Source: Melastoma dodecandrum (lineage: Eukaryota > Streptophyta > Magnoliopsida > Myrtales > Melastomataceae). Taken from it: DNA of 64,000 bases. A program made the translations under genes and the position numbers. Shown here piece by piece: positions 34,465-48,429 of the stretch. The stretch spans positions 1,860,001-1,924,000 of the forward strand of contig JARUPY010000189.1 in assembly GCA_029817715.1 (NCBI GenBank), in the 5' to 3' direction. The first letter of the stretch is position 1, and every line of letters begins with the position of its first letter. The notes under the pieces are model-generated. The model searched no databases, had not been told where the DNA came from, and worked only from the letters and a program-made list of their open reading frames with translations.

Positions 34465-37400
34465 ATGATCCATCTCTTCCTCCGCCGTGGGGCGGCTGCT
34501 GCATCTCCTTCCTTCTGCTGTGGTAGTGCTGTCGCTGCTGCTGTCTCGTCTCTTGAAACCTTACTGCTTCGCCAACACCCATCGACGGCCCCCGATGTTA
34601 GACGTTTCTCGTCCCGTATCGCGCTCGAGGGGTCCCCTGTTAGTCTTTCTTGCTGGAGCTCCGGAGTGAGGCGGTTTCATGGCCTGGCCCTTCCTTTGGG
34701 GTTCAGGGAGACGGTGGCAGCTTCCGCTGAATTCGCCGTGGCTGATTACCGATCGTACAATGAGGATCGTTCTGCCGGAGGGAGTGGCGCTGGGGGTGAT
34801 GGGTTGGAGATTGCGAAGCTCGGAATTGAAGAGGAGATCGTCTCGTCCCTGGCTAAGAAGGGCATCACCAAGCTTTTCCCTATTCAGGTCTTGTTGTTGT
34901 TTCATATGTGGTTTGTTTAGTTTGGTTCGGATCAAACGGTTAGAATTTAGGGATGACATGGTTGTCTTTTGTCTTTTATGTGAAAATGTTTTGATTCGAA
35001 CATGGGTTGCACTTTTGCTCGCAGAAAGCTGTCCTCGACCCGGCTATGCAAGGGCGTGATATGATCGGCCGTGCTAGAACTGGAACTGGAAAGACACTTG
35101 CATTTGGGATCCCAATAATGGACAAAATCATAAAATTCAATGCAAAACATGGGTTTGTTCCATTAGTCCGGAGTCCAGTGGGCTTATTCAATTCAACTCC
35201 TTGCCTAATCATTTCTGATGGTTTACTTTGACATTGAAGAAAATGCCAACCTATGTTGTTTTGTTTTGTGTTCAAAAGGAAAGGAAGGAACCCGTTGGCT
35301 CTGGTTTTGGCTCCGACACGAGAACTTGCACGACAAGTGGAGAAGGAGTTTTATGAGTCTGCTCCCAACTTGGATACAATCTGTGTCTACGGGGGCACAC
35401 CTATCCAACGCCAAATGCAACAGCTTGATTACGGTGTTGACGTGGTTGTTGGGACTCCTGGTCGTGTCATTGATTTGATCAAGAGAGGCGCATTGAACTT
35501 GTCGGAAGTTCAGTTTGCTGTACTTGATGAAGCTGATCAGATGCTTGCTGTGGGATTCGAGGAAGATGTGGAGACCATATTGAAGAATTTACCTCAAAAT
35601 AGGCAGAGCATGATGTTTTCAGCTACCATGCCAGCGTGGATCAAGGGTCTCACGAGAAAATATCTGAAAGACCCTCTTACCATTGATCTTGTGAGCACCC
35701 TGATTATGTCTTACACCTTAATTTCATTCTCATCGGTGCTGTTTTGGGTGGGGGGTTTGGGGGATGGGGGCAGGAGGCTTCTTTCTGGGTATTAATCTTC
35801 CTTGCATTATTCATTTTATTGGGAAGCAAAAAAAAAAAAGACCCAGTAGTTCTTGGCTCTAACGTTGGGTCGAGTTTGGAGTACTAATATTAGAAGGCAA
35901 TTGTTGTGTTATATAGGGTAGTTAAGCAGTTCATATCTGAGTTTGGTTGAAGAATTTGCTGGGAAGTGATGGTTTATCTGTGTTGCAGGTTGGAGATTCA
36001 GATCAAAAGTTGGCAGATGGAATATCTTTATATTCCATTGCATCTGACCTCTATGCAAAAGCATCAATAGTTGGACCTTTGATTACAGTAAGGGGCTATA
36101 TCCTTGTGAATGTGAAAGTTTCTGGTTGCATTGTTTCTCAGATCATTTACATAACACCTTGGAAGAAAATCCGCGAACTTTACTGTGAAGATAGGCAATG
36201 GCACATTATTTATTCTTCGCATTCATTGAATCTTACTGTAGGAACATGCAAAAGGTGGAAAGTGTATTGTTTTTACACAAACCAAGAGAGATGCCGATCG
36301 ACTGGCTTTTGCTATGGGAAAATGCTATAGGTGTGAGGCTTTGCATGGGGATATCTCACAAGCCCAAAGAGAGAGAACACTGTCAGGCTTCCGCGAAGGC
36401 CATTTTAATATTTTAGTTGCAACTGATGTTGCTGCTCGTGGTCTTGATATTCCTAATGTGGATCTGGTAAGTCTTTTTGTTGGTTCAATTTGAATCATGT
36501 TGCTGGCCTGTTTTTAAATCATTTTGTTCCTTGGAGTCAATTGATTGTAGAATTAATATTACTCGGCTTAGTTTAACTCAGAAAATTCGGCATTGTTGAA
36601 GCCTTCCTCTATGAATCTACATGAGGTGTTGTAGCAGGTTTTTGGACCGAAGAATTGAAGAAGCAGATATTATTTTGAACACCTGTCCAACTGTACATCA
36701 TTTTTCTGATTAAAATTTTGACTCCAGGTTATTCACTATGAGCTGCCAAACTCCTCTGAGATTTTTGTGCATCGTTCTGGTCGAACAGGACGAGCCGGTA
36801 AGAAAGGAAGTGCTGTTCTCATCTACACCCAAGATCAGCATAGAGATGTCCGAATAATTGAGCGAGATGTTGGATGCAAATTTACTGAGGTAATTAAGTT
36901 GTCGCTATTTTCCAATCGCTGATGTACAGAAAAGAATATCCTTGGCAAGGAAAGATCCTCATGTTATTGCTCCTGTTAGATCAGTAGATTGTTTTCCAGC
37001 TTCTTGAATTAGTTTCAATAGGATTTCTGTTCTTACTTAGTTTGTAGGGCTCCTATTGAGCTGAACCATCTTTGAAGCCTTTGATCACCATTTTCAGGAC
37101 TCAAAAAGATTGTTTGTTGCGTCATTGAGTACTGCGGTTTATATAATTTTCTTTTTATTTTCTTGCATTTGCTTTCTTGTTTCAAGGCATTAAAAAGAAC
37201 TAGTTTGGAGTTTGAGATCCAATTCGTATGTTTGACTTGCACGGGATAAGTATCTTTGCTATAGATACCCCAGTGATGGAAGGTGTCTATAATCTCTTTG
37301 GAAGTTATAAATCAAGTGAACTAAGGGAAAAGAATATGCAGCATATCAGGATAAGGACTTGATGGGATAATCAATTAAGGATTTTCCTTGTCTTAGTTAC

Positions 37401-38065
37401 TTTTGAGGGAGTCATAGCTCTTCGATCGAAGTTTGTTATGTCTTTGCATCCTTCCTTCTTTTATGGTCCTTTGCTCTTTGTGCTAATCTTTTGGTTCTAA
37501 TCATCAGCTCCCCAAGATAGCTGTTGATGGTACAAGCATCAGTATGTTTAGCATGGGTGGTGGTAGCGGTGGTCGCTTTGACTCCTTTGGTGGTGGAAGA
37601 GATCGTAGATCCGGAGATTCTGGATTCGGGCGAAGTCGGAGAGGGTCTGACTTTGGCCGAGGAGGAGGCTATCCTTCAAGCAACTACAGTGGCTCTAACT
37701 CCAATCGCTTTGGATCCTTTGGTGGTCCAAGTTCGGGCCCATCTGGCGGCGGCTTTGGTGCATCAGGTTCAAATAGATCCGGCGGGTTTGGGAGATCCAG
37801 TTCCGGTCGGCCTTCTGGTTTTGGCGACTTTGGTTCGGATAGCCGGTCGAAGAGTTTCGGAGACTTCGGCGCTGATGAGCGCAGCCGTTTTGGGGACTTC
37901 GGCTCCGAGTCTTCCAGCAGTTCCAGGAGCTCTGGTATGGGTCGGTCCAGTCTATCTGGCGACAGTAACTCAAGCAGACACGAGGGCCCTGGCAACTCGT
38001 CTTCCTCTCGATTGGGTAACTTCAGGGGGAATTGGGGTGACGGTGAACGGAAGACCCGAAAATGA
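34465..38065 (+). CDS. RH53: DEAD-box ATP-dependent RNA helicase, mitochondrial PMH (RH9/RH53) type
   Basis: An ATP-dependent RNA helicase of 668 residues. Exons are 34465-34887, 35025-35152, 35279-35690, 35989-36087, 36242-36466, 36728-36889 and 37508-38065, all GT-AG and in frame. The N-terminus is Ser/Arg/Ala-rich and suits a mitochondrial presequence. Motifs in order: Q motif ending LFPIQ (about 141), ARTGTGKT (158-165), PTRELA (196-201), TPGR (243-246), DEAD (267-270), SAT (298-300), [16 protein letters not shown] and HRSGRTGR (444-451). The C-terminus from about residue 498 is Gly/Ser/Arg/Phe-rich, typical of the PMH1/PMH2 group, which assists group II intron splicing and RNA folding in plant mitochondria. 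All catalytic motifs are intact. RH9 and RH53 are close paralogues and cannot be separated by eye, so the symbol marks the group. Targeting is inferred. Confidence 0.9.
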
Positions 38066-39230
38066 TCCTTTAGGGTTAACTATGATGCTAATGCATGCAG
38101 GTCCGTCTTGGTTTTGTTTAAAGTGAAAGGCTCTGTGAGGCAATGGGGGGAGGGGACGATTAATTTTGAAGGATCCTGATGCTGTCACTTCCCGATGTAG
38201 ATGTGCATGTAATTTTATTCAGGGGCGCAGCGATTCTACTGCATGGTCTCGATGTGGGACAAAGAGTCCGGTGGAGTCGGGTAATCTATCGACTTAACTA
38301 TTTGGCATTGTTTTTTTTAGTAATATCGGATCGGTCTAAATCCCACAAATCTAACGGATGTTTTTACTCTAAATTGAATTGATTGTTGTCTTGATAAGAC
38401 TTGAGTTTGCTGGCAACAATTTCAAGAGAGTGGGTTACAAAGAGGTTGGATGGAATTGAGATAGAGAACAGACGTTGTTGCTGTTTGGCAGCGCCCCCAA
38501 GGGCGTAAAAGGGATGGGGAACATCACAACAACCCCCCCAACAATCTACACGCATGCTCTTTGACCGCCCCCACCACTTAATCAAGGTTTTTTATATTGT
38601 ATAAAAATAATTAATCAACTCAATTTAATCACAAGTTAAATTTCCCTTTGCCTATGTGGAAAAGAAAGAAATGCATATTTTTATAGGGAAAAAGAGGGGG
38701 TTTGGTTCAGTGAACTCTATTAATATAAAGAAAAGTTTCAAATCTACTTGTAAAAAGTGGATGATGTACGTAGACATAAAAACTTTGGAAAGTTTATGTG
38801 GAGACTAAGTCGTGGATGTAAGAAAAGCTACTACTTTTTGATGATCCGGCCCTCACATCCAATTCCAGTCCACATCATAAAAAGAATAATTATTTTTTTT
38901 TTTTTAAAAAGGATGAGTGAATTGGGGGCGGTTAAAAAGAGAGTTATTTAAAAAATAAATAAATAAAAGAAAATTGGGGAGGGAGAAGTGGGACGAATCG
39001 GATGTAGAAAGACAAGAATAATAATATAAATAAACCTTGTTTTTTTATAGTATTAATTATCTTCCTCTTTCTCGTATTCCTTGTTTCCCCTTCCCTTGGC
39101 CCATTTCTTTGTTGTTTGGTCGTGGTGGGTTCCTCTTCCTTTTCGATGTTGCTGTGATCAAAATAATCCCCCTTTTCCTCCTCATCTTCAGTAACCCACC
39201 ATCCATCCATCAGCCTTCCTTTCAGTTTGC
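38066..39230. other. Intergenic between helicase and RING-CH gene
   Basis: Holds the helicase 3' UTR and then AT-rich sequence. The motif TTAGTAATATCGGATCG at 38317-38333 repeats 15715-15731. The stretch from about 39050 is pyrimidine-rich and probably the RING-CH gene promoter and leader. Confidence 0.45.
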
Positions 39231-41381
39231 ATGGACATTTCCCAACCACACCACCTGAGCTCCGTTGATTCCCGCGACGAGGTCTGAGCTCCTCAACCAT
39301 GCTGCTCTTCTTCTTCTGGGTTTGATTCGGTTTAAGTTCTGGGTTTCTGGGTGTTTCTCGTTCCCCACCCCCTTCTTTTTCCTTACTTTTTCTAAGATTT
39401 TAGTTTTGTTATTAGGAATGAACATTGAGGTTGGTTGCCTTTTATGCTTTTTAAATATTTGGTTGACTCGCCTCACATCTTATGCCTAAGTTTGGATATT
39501 ATAGCTTGGTAAATGAATTCGATCACGATGAAGTGGCTTGATGGATCATCCCTGTATTTCCAGACCTGGGGAGGGCTGGGAATTCTAGGATTCTAAGCAG
39601 CAAGAAGAGTTGATTGATAGCATTTTTCTGGCGAAGTTGTTGGTTCCGGCAACATCTTATTACTTAGTTCGAAATGTGGAGAACATAATCAGTATTTTGA
39701 AGATTCGGGGGAGGAGGAATTCATCTTGACTTCTGATTGTCTTTGTTGTGCTAGCTTAATGAAGTCGTTGGAGATGGCTCATTGGTCCAGCAGTCTTGGC
39801 GGCCCACCTTGTCCTCACTTCAGATACCCGCGAGGTCCGTCGAAACCGCTTTTACAATGGTTGAAATGCCTTCGGCGGCAACTCTTACTCCTAGCTCAAA
39901 CTGGGCAGGGTTGCCCCCTAGACCCAATTCTGCGAGGCTTCCTGCATCCGTGAGAAATCTTCTTCCTCAGAAGAGCTATCGGACCAAAGATGCGGGGCAG
40001 GACATCGAGAGAACTGTTCTCATCATGTTGGAACCCCCGCCTTCTGATGGTCCTGGTCTTAGGCCCTCTGTTTTTAGGTCATTGTCTCTCAATAAGATTT
40101 TCTCCTCATCATCGTCGAAAGTGGGGCATTCTTTGCCGGTTACACCAGCAGCCGATGGTACTGCTGCATCTGCAATGGAGAGGGAAGCTGAAAACTCAAA
40201 CATTCCCGTGCGTTTCTGTTAACTTCCTTTCTATTGCATAGTCATATGATTGTCATATCTGATAAGACAATCAAATATCACTTTGTTTCACAGAAAGCAG
40301 AAGTTAAGAAACATATTATGAGGTCCTTGTCAGTTCCGGCCAATATTAAATCCAGAAGTCTGAAAAGAACGGCTTCTAGTGGTTTGATACGTGTAGTCCC
40401 AACTGCACCAAAGTCTGAAGAAATTGGCTGTGGCACACAAAATGACGCTTCTGCCAATGATACTGGGGAAATCTCTCCTGGTAAAGACTTTTTGGCCATA
40501 AAATATTTGCTAATGCTGTCGTTTGTCTTCATCAAATGATGAATTTATTGTATTGTCATGAATTCTTTCATGCAGTTAATGACGATGCCGGTGAGGATAT
40601 CCCGGAAGAGGATGCAGTTTGTAGGATTTGCATGGTTGAGCTCGGTGAAGGTGGCGACACTCTCAAAATGGAATGTAGCTGCAAAGGCGAGCTTGCGCTT
40701 GCACACCAAGAGTGTGCCTTGAAGTGGTTTAGTATCAAAGGAAATAAGATTTGCGATGTTTGTCATCAGGAAGTTCGGAATCTACCGGTGACATTGTTAA
40801 AGATAAATAATCCCAGCACTGCAACCAGACGGGGCACAGCTGGGCAGCAGCAAAGTAATGTGGTTCGTTACAGGCAAGTTCAATCAATCTAAAAAAACTT
40901 ATTTTGGGTGTTTCTGTCATTTTCAGATAGAAAATTGCGATCCTCCTTAAGTTTTTATCCTACCAAAACTCGTTGCTGATTAAGGAGTATATTATGACTT
41001 GGCCTTGCAACTGTTGGGTAATAGAGAAACAAAACCTCGGTATTAATTCATGTTCAGTCATTCTGGCCTTAAAACACGTTAAAGTAGCAGTTACTAGTTC
41101 TGTTTGTTTCTTTCATTATCTTTATAAAGTTCATCTAGTGGCGGGTACTTTCATTACTTCACTATCTCTCAAAGCTCATGCGATAGCGATATCAAATTTT
41201 AACTCGGAACATTAAAGTTTGGTCGTGCTAATCTTGACAAGGTCAAGCTACTTGGACTAGGCCAGAGTGACTAGGGATTTTATTTTATAATCAGATTGAC
41301 TTAGGAGAGTTTATGAAATCTTCAACATAATGCACATTTACACATCATGTCTATCAGTATTTTATTGATCCCCTGTAACCT

Positions 41382-41413
<32 letters not shown>

Positions 41414-42584
41414 GTTTTTTATAAGTTGACATTTCTGATAGTTGTATGGTTGACAGAGTTTGGCAGGATGTACCCGTTCTTGTCATGGTCAGCATACTTG
41501 CTTATTTTTGCTTCTTGGAGCAGCTGTTGGTGCGTTTACTATTCTAATTTCTGCTTAACCTTGGTTATATTGGTTCTTTCTAACTTACTATTTGAGCTAG
41601 AAACGTGAAATGGGGCTGAACGATATGATGATCTTTTCATCTCTTTTTGAAATGCTCACAGAGGTTCCGAGAGTTTCAAAATATCTTTGTACATATGTTG
41701 AAAAAGTGTTTCGAAATTTATATTTCATGATTGACGTGGGGCAGTCAAACATGCTTTGGTTGAGTACAGCATGCGTTGTAATTTCAACTAGAAAGTATTC
41801 TTTAGGGTTAGTAAATCCTTCCGTTCACTCAAATGAAAAACTATTCGAGCAGCCAACATTCTATTTTGCAAGGTGTGTCGTAATCTAACAGCGCTACTTT
41901 GGAAGCCTTGTAGATATCTGATTTGGGACCTGGAGCATTGGCAGTGTCATTACCGTTTTCTTGTGTCTTAGGCCTCATTTCATCCTTGATTGCTTCCAGC
42001 ATGGGTAAGTCTGATTCAGACAAGGCACGTCTCACAGATCGTCATGTATTGTGATGTGGTAACAAATTTATCTGACTATACACTCTGAGGAACCCTTTCT
42101 CCTTGCTTTGGCTTTTCCTCTGTAGTTGTCTGATCTTGTATTTTCCCTTATATAACATGTTCTTCACCACAGTTTAGCTCTGGTGTGGAGAGATATCTTA
42201 ACAGTTTTGATATACGATGCCGACAGTTAGCAGAAATTACATCTGGGGATACGCTTGCTTCCAGTTTGTCTCAGTGATCCTCTTCTCTCACATTTTCTAC
42301 TCCATGGTAATGAAGTCTTTCTGTATCTTTTCGGCATTTAGATGCTAATAATGATTGCATCTTTTGACCCTTTTGTGCCACAGCTCAATGTCAATGCCAT
42401 CCTCTCTATCATCTTGGCTTCGTTCACTGGTTTCGGGATCACCATCAGCACGAACTCACTTATTATAGAGTACGTGAAATGGAGGCTACGCAGGCAGACA
42501 AGGCCTCCGAACCGGACGCCAACTCAGGGAACAAGGGTGCAACAGGGGTCGGAGAACCTGCAGGAAGAAGCAACACAAGTATAA
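39231..42584 (+). CDS. RING-CH (RINGv/MARCH-type) E3 ubiquitin ligase, multi-pass membrane protein
   Basis: Predicted 477 residues. Exons: 39231-39281 (tentative), 39755-40207, 40294-40480, 40576-40873, 41457-41529, 41914-42004, 42227-42306 and 42384-42584 (TAA). The RING-CH finger is at residues 246-293, with zinc ligands C246, C249, C264, C266, H274, C277, C290 and C293, the C4HC3 order of MARCH ligases. Four hydrophobic segments follow (about 335-354, 362-384, 391-409 and 412-440), so the ligase is membrane-anchored and probably ubiquitinates membrane proteins; no substrate can be read from sequence. The N-terminal 230 residues are Ser/Pro-rich ([27 protein letters not shown]), as in a plant RINGv family. 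The 40874-41456 intron has a GC donor (AG|GCAAGT). The first exon is inferred because 39755 follows an acceptor and needs an upstream ATG in phase 0. Confidence 0.85.
40874..41456 (+). other. GC-AG intron of the RING-CH gene
   Basis: The coding frame across TAC-AG / A-GTT-TGG requires splicing at AG|GCAAGT. The acceptor is TTGACAG at 41450-41456. GC donors are about one percent of plant introns and have strong flanking consensus, as here. A (CA)n run of about 24 bp lies at 41382-41405. Confidence 0.8.
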
Positions 42585-42961
42585 AGGATAATCGCATTTC
42601 GCGTTCCAATACCTCGAACGCAGAATACAGGGAACATCAAGTTAAGCTGTTATAAACTTCAAAAGCATGAAGGCTGAAAGTAACTGTAAGTCGTGTAATC
42701 GAATTATTCAGGAGAAAAATGCCCAAAGTATAAATTGCCCAATTCATTACATCATTTGGGCCCCTATTTGAAACTGAAGAATTCTTGGCGCCCAGATATA
42801 TTTCAAGATCAAAACTAGGACGTGAGTGCACCATAAAGCTCAAACAATACTAAATCTGCCTCCCCTACTGCCACATTAAGCCGGGAGAATGCTGATGATG
42901 GTTCAAAGCAAGCCAGCAGGATTTCTCCGGGCAACCCGGAAAAGGGGGACCAGTGAAATCA
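42585..42961. other. Convergent 3' ends of RING-CH and ERGIC3-like genes
   Basis: About 375 bp between two converging genes. It probably holds both 3' UTRs and no other feature is seen. Confidence 0.5.
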
Positions 42962-45900
42962 TCATCGCATTGAACTTCTTCTGCTAGGTGAAGTAAAAGC
43001 CTCAATAAGCCTGTACATCCATCGATCCAGCATTCCTGTGGTGACAGCACAAGGACTGGGTGAATTCACTCTAAATTTTGTGAACACTCTGGATATGCTC
43101 AATCTAAACTGCAGGCTTTCGAATTTCCCATCCCGTGAATAATTCAGGCGCCAAGAAGTCTCAAGGCACAACAGTTGCCAAATTTTGATTTTGGGAAAGG
43201 GAAAAAACAAGACCTGTCAGGGCAAATGTGCCGCCAAGCACAGCACAAAGCCGAGTGATGAAGTGCAGAAAACTGCGACGTTCTTCTTTGATTGTCACAG
43301 TGATTGGTGAAAGATCATATAAGAAGTAAACCGCTGCAAAAAGCAACACGGCCAATCAGGATAAACCGACAACTTATGGTCAACTAAATCAAAGTAAAGC
43401 AGCAATTCTACACTGTTGACTAAATCAAGTGCAATAATACCAGGCCAATTCCTGTCAAACTCCGTCATTGGCGTGAAGTATTCTGTGACGGAGAACTGAT
43501 TTGTAGGCAGAACCTCTCTTGAGATATATCTGTATTCAGTTGGCACTATCTGCAGCATAATATTAAAAATGATAAATCAAAGCGATCAGAGATATTCCAA
43601 TCAACCCAGTGATCAGAGATATTTAGCTCCAGAAGGGCAGCCAGCATCATTATGGTCAACCTGGGCGCTCTCAACTCTTCTTTCAGCATTTCATTCACCC
43701 ACGCCCAAAATGCTAGACATATTAGGGGTAGCACGAAGTCTTTTCTTTTGATTAATGTGGCAGCAAAAATTAGACATTGTTTCCTCAAGGCCATGTCTAA
43801 TAGATACTACCAATAGTGAAATTTAGCGACCATTCAACTTCAGAGTCTCAAGGCAGGGTTACGATATATGGGTCATATTGTTAACTACTGATCATGGAAT
43901 TCCAGCAGAAGAAAACATTATTCTAAATGGATGATCTAGTAGACCAGCAAGTTTGATAAATATCTAGCAGGATCACAGAGATCGAACTAGAAAATTCTCT
44001 TTCATATCGAGAAAAAATCGTTTTATATTTTCGTACTACAATGCTTCCCTCCTAAGGGATCACATTACTAAAGGAAACTGTGGTATGCTTCTTTTTCATT
44101 AAACCAAAAGGAAAAAAGCAAATAATGGTCCACTTCATGATCTCTGTCCTCATCCTGTGAATCTTCAAAACTCAGTTTTAAACTCTAAGATACGTGTATT
44201 AATGAAACAAATCTTGAAAACAATCACCTGGATATCAATCAAAGCAGTAAAACACAAATTATGCTCACACCTTAATATAGTACTTAAAAGTTCCGCTAGC
44301 ACCGTGTAGTATTCGCTCCGTCCCATCAAGTGGATTGTGAAGTCCAGGATACTTTGGCCCGAACGACAAGTCATGAATCGTGTGACTAACATTTACATGA
44401 TAGGACCCTTCAAAAATCTGCAAGATCGGGAAAGCTACAGATTAAACGAAACTAATAACAGTCTCAGAGTGTTTACCTCTGGGGGGACAAATTCTGGTTG
44501 CAACTAAATGGAAACTCCAGGATTGGGATCCGAAGGTCTCAATGTCAACTTATCAAAATGTAAGTAAAACTGAACACTACTAATCTCTATGCACCATATG
44601 GCTTAAATTACTTCTTAGTTTTACTGCACAGCTAATTTCTTTTTACAAAGGTTAAATTAAAATTTATTTTGATCTGAGCCGACATTTTTAGATAAAATAA
44701 ACTGTAATTAAAATGACATTATAGCAAATTTGCGATTTACCCATGAGCATTGACCCATGAGCATTGTTATCGGCCTTAAATTCAGCGACAAAATATGAGA
44801 TTGGACTAAGTACCAAGAAGCAAATTATAAATTACACGTTAAAAAGTTCAGGTTGAAATAAAAAGGCTTACCATCTGAGCCACAAAGATATTCAGCCCAT
44901 GAACTGATATATGGAAATTTCCGGCAACTCTTTGAACATCAAGAACCCCATAAACCTGGAACCGTAAGCTAATAATTAAGATCCCTCGATTTCCAGAAGA
45001 GAAAAGACTTCTCATCAAATATTCATAAATCTAAAGAATGATTAATCAAAGGAAAATACAATACCCGACAGCCTTCACCGTGTGCCAAAGCTTGCTTAAC
45101 CTTTTTAACCATATTCTCTGCATCCTGGTCAAATCCATGCCCATGTGCCTTCTCATTGGAATGCTCGTGATGTTCCTTATCATCATCTAAAGAGGAGAAT
45201 TATCACCACCATGACATCTTTATTCATGATCAAGTGAATGAACATAAAACCCTAAGCGGAGCTATAGAATCGAAGCAGCTGCAGTCCATCAGTCATAAGT
45301 AAAAGATATACTTCTTTGGTCAATTCTTCATCATACACACAGCATCTTTAACACTTCATTTGATATCCTAATAGACAAATGGAAAGCAAACAGCTAATGT
45401 TTTTTAAGAAAAAAATCTATTCACTAATGATGATCTGAATAAATATTTTCATAATTTTTCAGAAATCAATTTGATATTGACAAACTATAAAATATGAATC
45501 CACATCCGAAACATGATCAGAGAGATGAAAATTTTCCCAAATGATGTACCATGGTTGTGCTGAGTATGTCCCTTCTCAACAAGATCAGATAGGTACTCGG
45601 TACCAATTATCTGGCCATAACTGTTTATACGAAGCTGCAGGAGTTCCCAGACAATGATAGAATTGCCGTTAGTGATTAAAGCACAATACTAGTATCGTAA
45701 TGGGTAATCACTTGGTAACAGAAAAGACGATCACAATCTTCATAGACGATATCAATGTAAACCTTGTTTCTTGCACTTAAATTAACAAAAAAATTCAAGA
45801 GCTCATAACCTCCAAGATAAAAATCCCACTTTTGTTCTTACTCTAATTATTAGAAATCAAATATAATGCAGGGCTCAAGTTTAGCTTTTCAACTTTTTGA

Positions 45901-47146
45901 CGCTTCATAGCTATCTCATCCAGTAACGGATGAAAAATGGAACGTTTAGGGCAACACTGGCATGTGATTCAATTTCTAACAGTAATGGTTTGTAATGGCA
46001 AGTTCATTCACCATAACTGAATTCATGACTTAAACCAAATATACATTTTAATCACCCGGTAATAAGAAACTCTAGATAACTACTTCTACTGTACTGTGTT
46101 TGTGGTCATAATCGATTCAATTCTGCAAAAACTTGACAGAACTATTCTTAATAACATATGCATCCTGCAATGCAAAAAAGCAGATGACCTACATCTTAAT
46201 TCTAAAATCGTCCCAGAAATCTACGGAAAGAAATGTCATGAAATAAATATTATGCAGCATATACAGGCAATGCTCATCCTCACAAAAGCAACACCCCAAG
46301 CATGACAACATGGTTAATTTTCCAAATAAATTCGGTCCATGATCACTGTGTAACAGGGACCTAAGGAGTAAGGATTTTACATAAGAGTCCAACAGCTCCA
46401 CAAGGGAGGAAGGGACGGTGCACTTACTTTCCATATATTAGTATCTAGATCCACTTCATGCTTCCCGGACATGTCAATAGCATCGACACTAAGAACTGCA
46501 AACAAGAAAACTAACGCCTAATAAGCCCCTATACGGTCGAGGTGGAGTGACCAGGCCTATCCCCTGGGGATTGTGGTCGACAAAATCAGATAAAAACAAA
46601 ACACAAACAAATACAGAACGGGGTCTATGATTCTCATTCCGACGGACCATCGCAAGGTAAGGAAGGGAATGTAATATTGATGTGGATTGGAAGGGTCTCC
46701 CCCCTTTTCAAGTCCACCGACATCTGCACACGAGAAGAGATTAACAAGATTTCCGGCCGCAACCAAACGGCAATTACCGAAAAGCTTGATTTTGGGCAGA
46801 AGAGGTCGAAATTGTTGAGGGGGGTGGGGGGGAGTAACCTGATGGACGGTGTAGGTGGTGAAGTAGTACCTCAACTCGTGCAAGAAGAGGATACCCATGA
46901 TAACAAGCCCCACGATCGACACTAATCCCACCAGAAAAAAAAAAACAAAACGAATCAGGAAACTCTGGAGGGGGGGGGGGGAGGAGAACAACCCCCGATT
47001 CAATCAACGCCTAATAAAAACCCTAAAAGAAATTAAGAGAAGGGGAGGAATAGGGGACCGAGGGCGCCGGACTGTGTCTTGAGGAGCAAGTGATCCTCAG
47101 CCCTGGGGAATGCATCGATGCTTTTCAGCGCCTGCTTCACCCCCAT
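42962..47146 (-). CDS. ERGIC3/Erv46-like ER-Golgi cargo receptor
   Basis: A predicted 351-residue protein of the early secretory pathway. The Erv41/Erv46 (ERGIC) family cycles between ER and Golgi and retrieves or sorts cargo in COPI/COPII vesicles. Exons: 47146-47059, 46921-46839, 46723-46648, 46495-46428, 45634-45550, 45186-45065, 44955-44872, 44417-44271, 43549-43441, 43333-43214 and 43035-42962 (TGA), GT-AG and in frame. The N-terminal cytosolic start (KQALKSIDAFPRAEDHLL) is followed by a transmembrane segment (VSIVGLVIMGILFLHELRYY, about 30-50). The lumenal part carries VYGVLDVQRVAGNFHISVHG and NVSHTIHDLSFGPKYPG, and a second membrane segment spans about 309-330 (FITRLCAVLGGTFALTG). A His/Asp/Lys-rich stretch (about residues 133-155) sits in the lumenal loop. 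Many introns have pyrimidine-poor, AT-rich interiors. Family assignment is strong; cargo is unknown. Confidence 0.92.
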
Positions 47147-48429
47147 CGATTTCTCCTTCTCCTCTCCTCCTCCTCCTCCTTTTTAACTAATCGATTATAC
47201 TATACGCGTTGTTTGTATGGCCCAATTCGAGTCAAACATATTTTAATTTTTATTATTTTTCTTCCATCCATGTCCTAAACCCTGTACTTTTTTAGACAAA
47301 ATATGTGTGGCATTTGTCGACTTGCCTAAATTTTAAAAATATTTTTATAACTTTCAATTGATATTTTAAATAATAGCCTTATTCCAACGGTACTATCCGA
47401 ATCTACTACTTATCGAGTGAAGATGGTAACTATTCGATAAAATATTAATTTTTAGCTTCAATTTTTTGCCGACTTTTTTTTTGTGGCAAATTACATTAAG
47501 TTGATATTTTAAATTATTTATGTTATTATTCTAATAAATTTATATGAATTTACGATTTGTTGAAAGCCATAATTATTCAACGTAACAGTTTTTTAATATT
47601 ACTTTTTCTACGTGGATAATGACGTGCTCTGGAATGATTTCCTTAAAATAAGATTGAAGGAGAAAATCGATCTAAATTTGAGGGAGAGGGGAGTGGCATT
47701 CGGGGCAGATGAATTTGAAGATTGGTTCCATCTTTTACTGGTTGAATCAATAATGAGTAGTAGTGAGGGCATGACAATGAGTGTGATATCTACGATTTCA
47801 ACTTTTATTTTTACTACCACATAGCACGCATTACTAATTGTCATGTTCACATTTTGGAGTAAAAGCAACCGGGAAGATGTTTTCTTCGTTATTCATCCCA
47901 GAAGGTTGTGAGTTGATAAGTATGAAAGTTTTTTGTTAGAAATATTTAGGCAAAATATTAAGGTTTCCCAACACTTACACAACTTAGGTTATTCAATTCG
48001 AGATTCATTATAGACTACCCTCCCAAGTCTCCTTAGATTATCTTATCAATGTTAAGTGGTGACCAGTCAATACTTTAACAACATAATTTAAAAAATAATT
48101 ATGAATATTTAGATCACATAAAGAAAATAGATTCATGACCTACATAAGAACATGTGTTCTATTGTCGTCCTAGAAAGACAAATTAATTCATAACTAAAGT
48201 AAACGAAAATATTGATTTAATTCCAAAAGTAAATAACCACATTAGAAAAAAAAAAAAAGAATTTAGGCGGTATCAGCTCCAGTCGTAGGCTCGTTATCAC
48301 CAAGGTCGAACCCTCCTTCAAAGAGATGAAGGAAATCTTTTTATATGTCCTATAAATAATATCAGAGAATCAAGGGGAAAGCAGAAAAGAAAATATTTTC
48401 TTCTTTCGATGCATATGCACCATAGTTAT
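47147..48429. other. ERGIC3-like promoter and intergenic sequence
   Basis: The first about 60 bp are pyrimidine-rich and probably the 5' UTR. The rest is AT-rich without a recognisable gene. Confidence 0.4.

Noticed and set aside
37524..38126. A 200-residue open frame overlapping the last DEAD-box exon
   Set aside because: It is an alternative frame of the Gly/Ser-rich C-terminal exon, where repeated codons keep other frames open. The spliced helicase frame explains the sequence.
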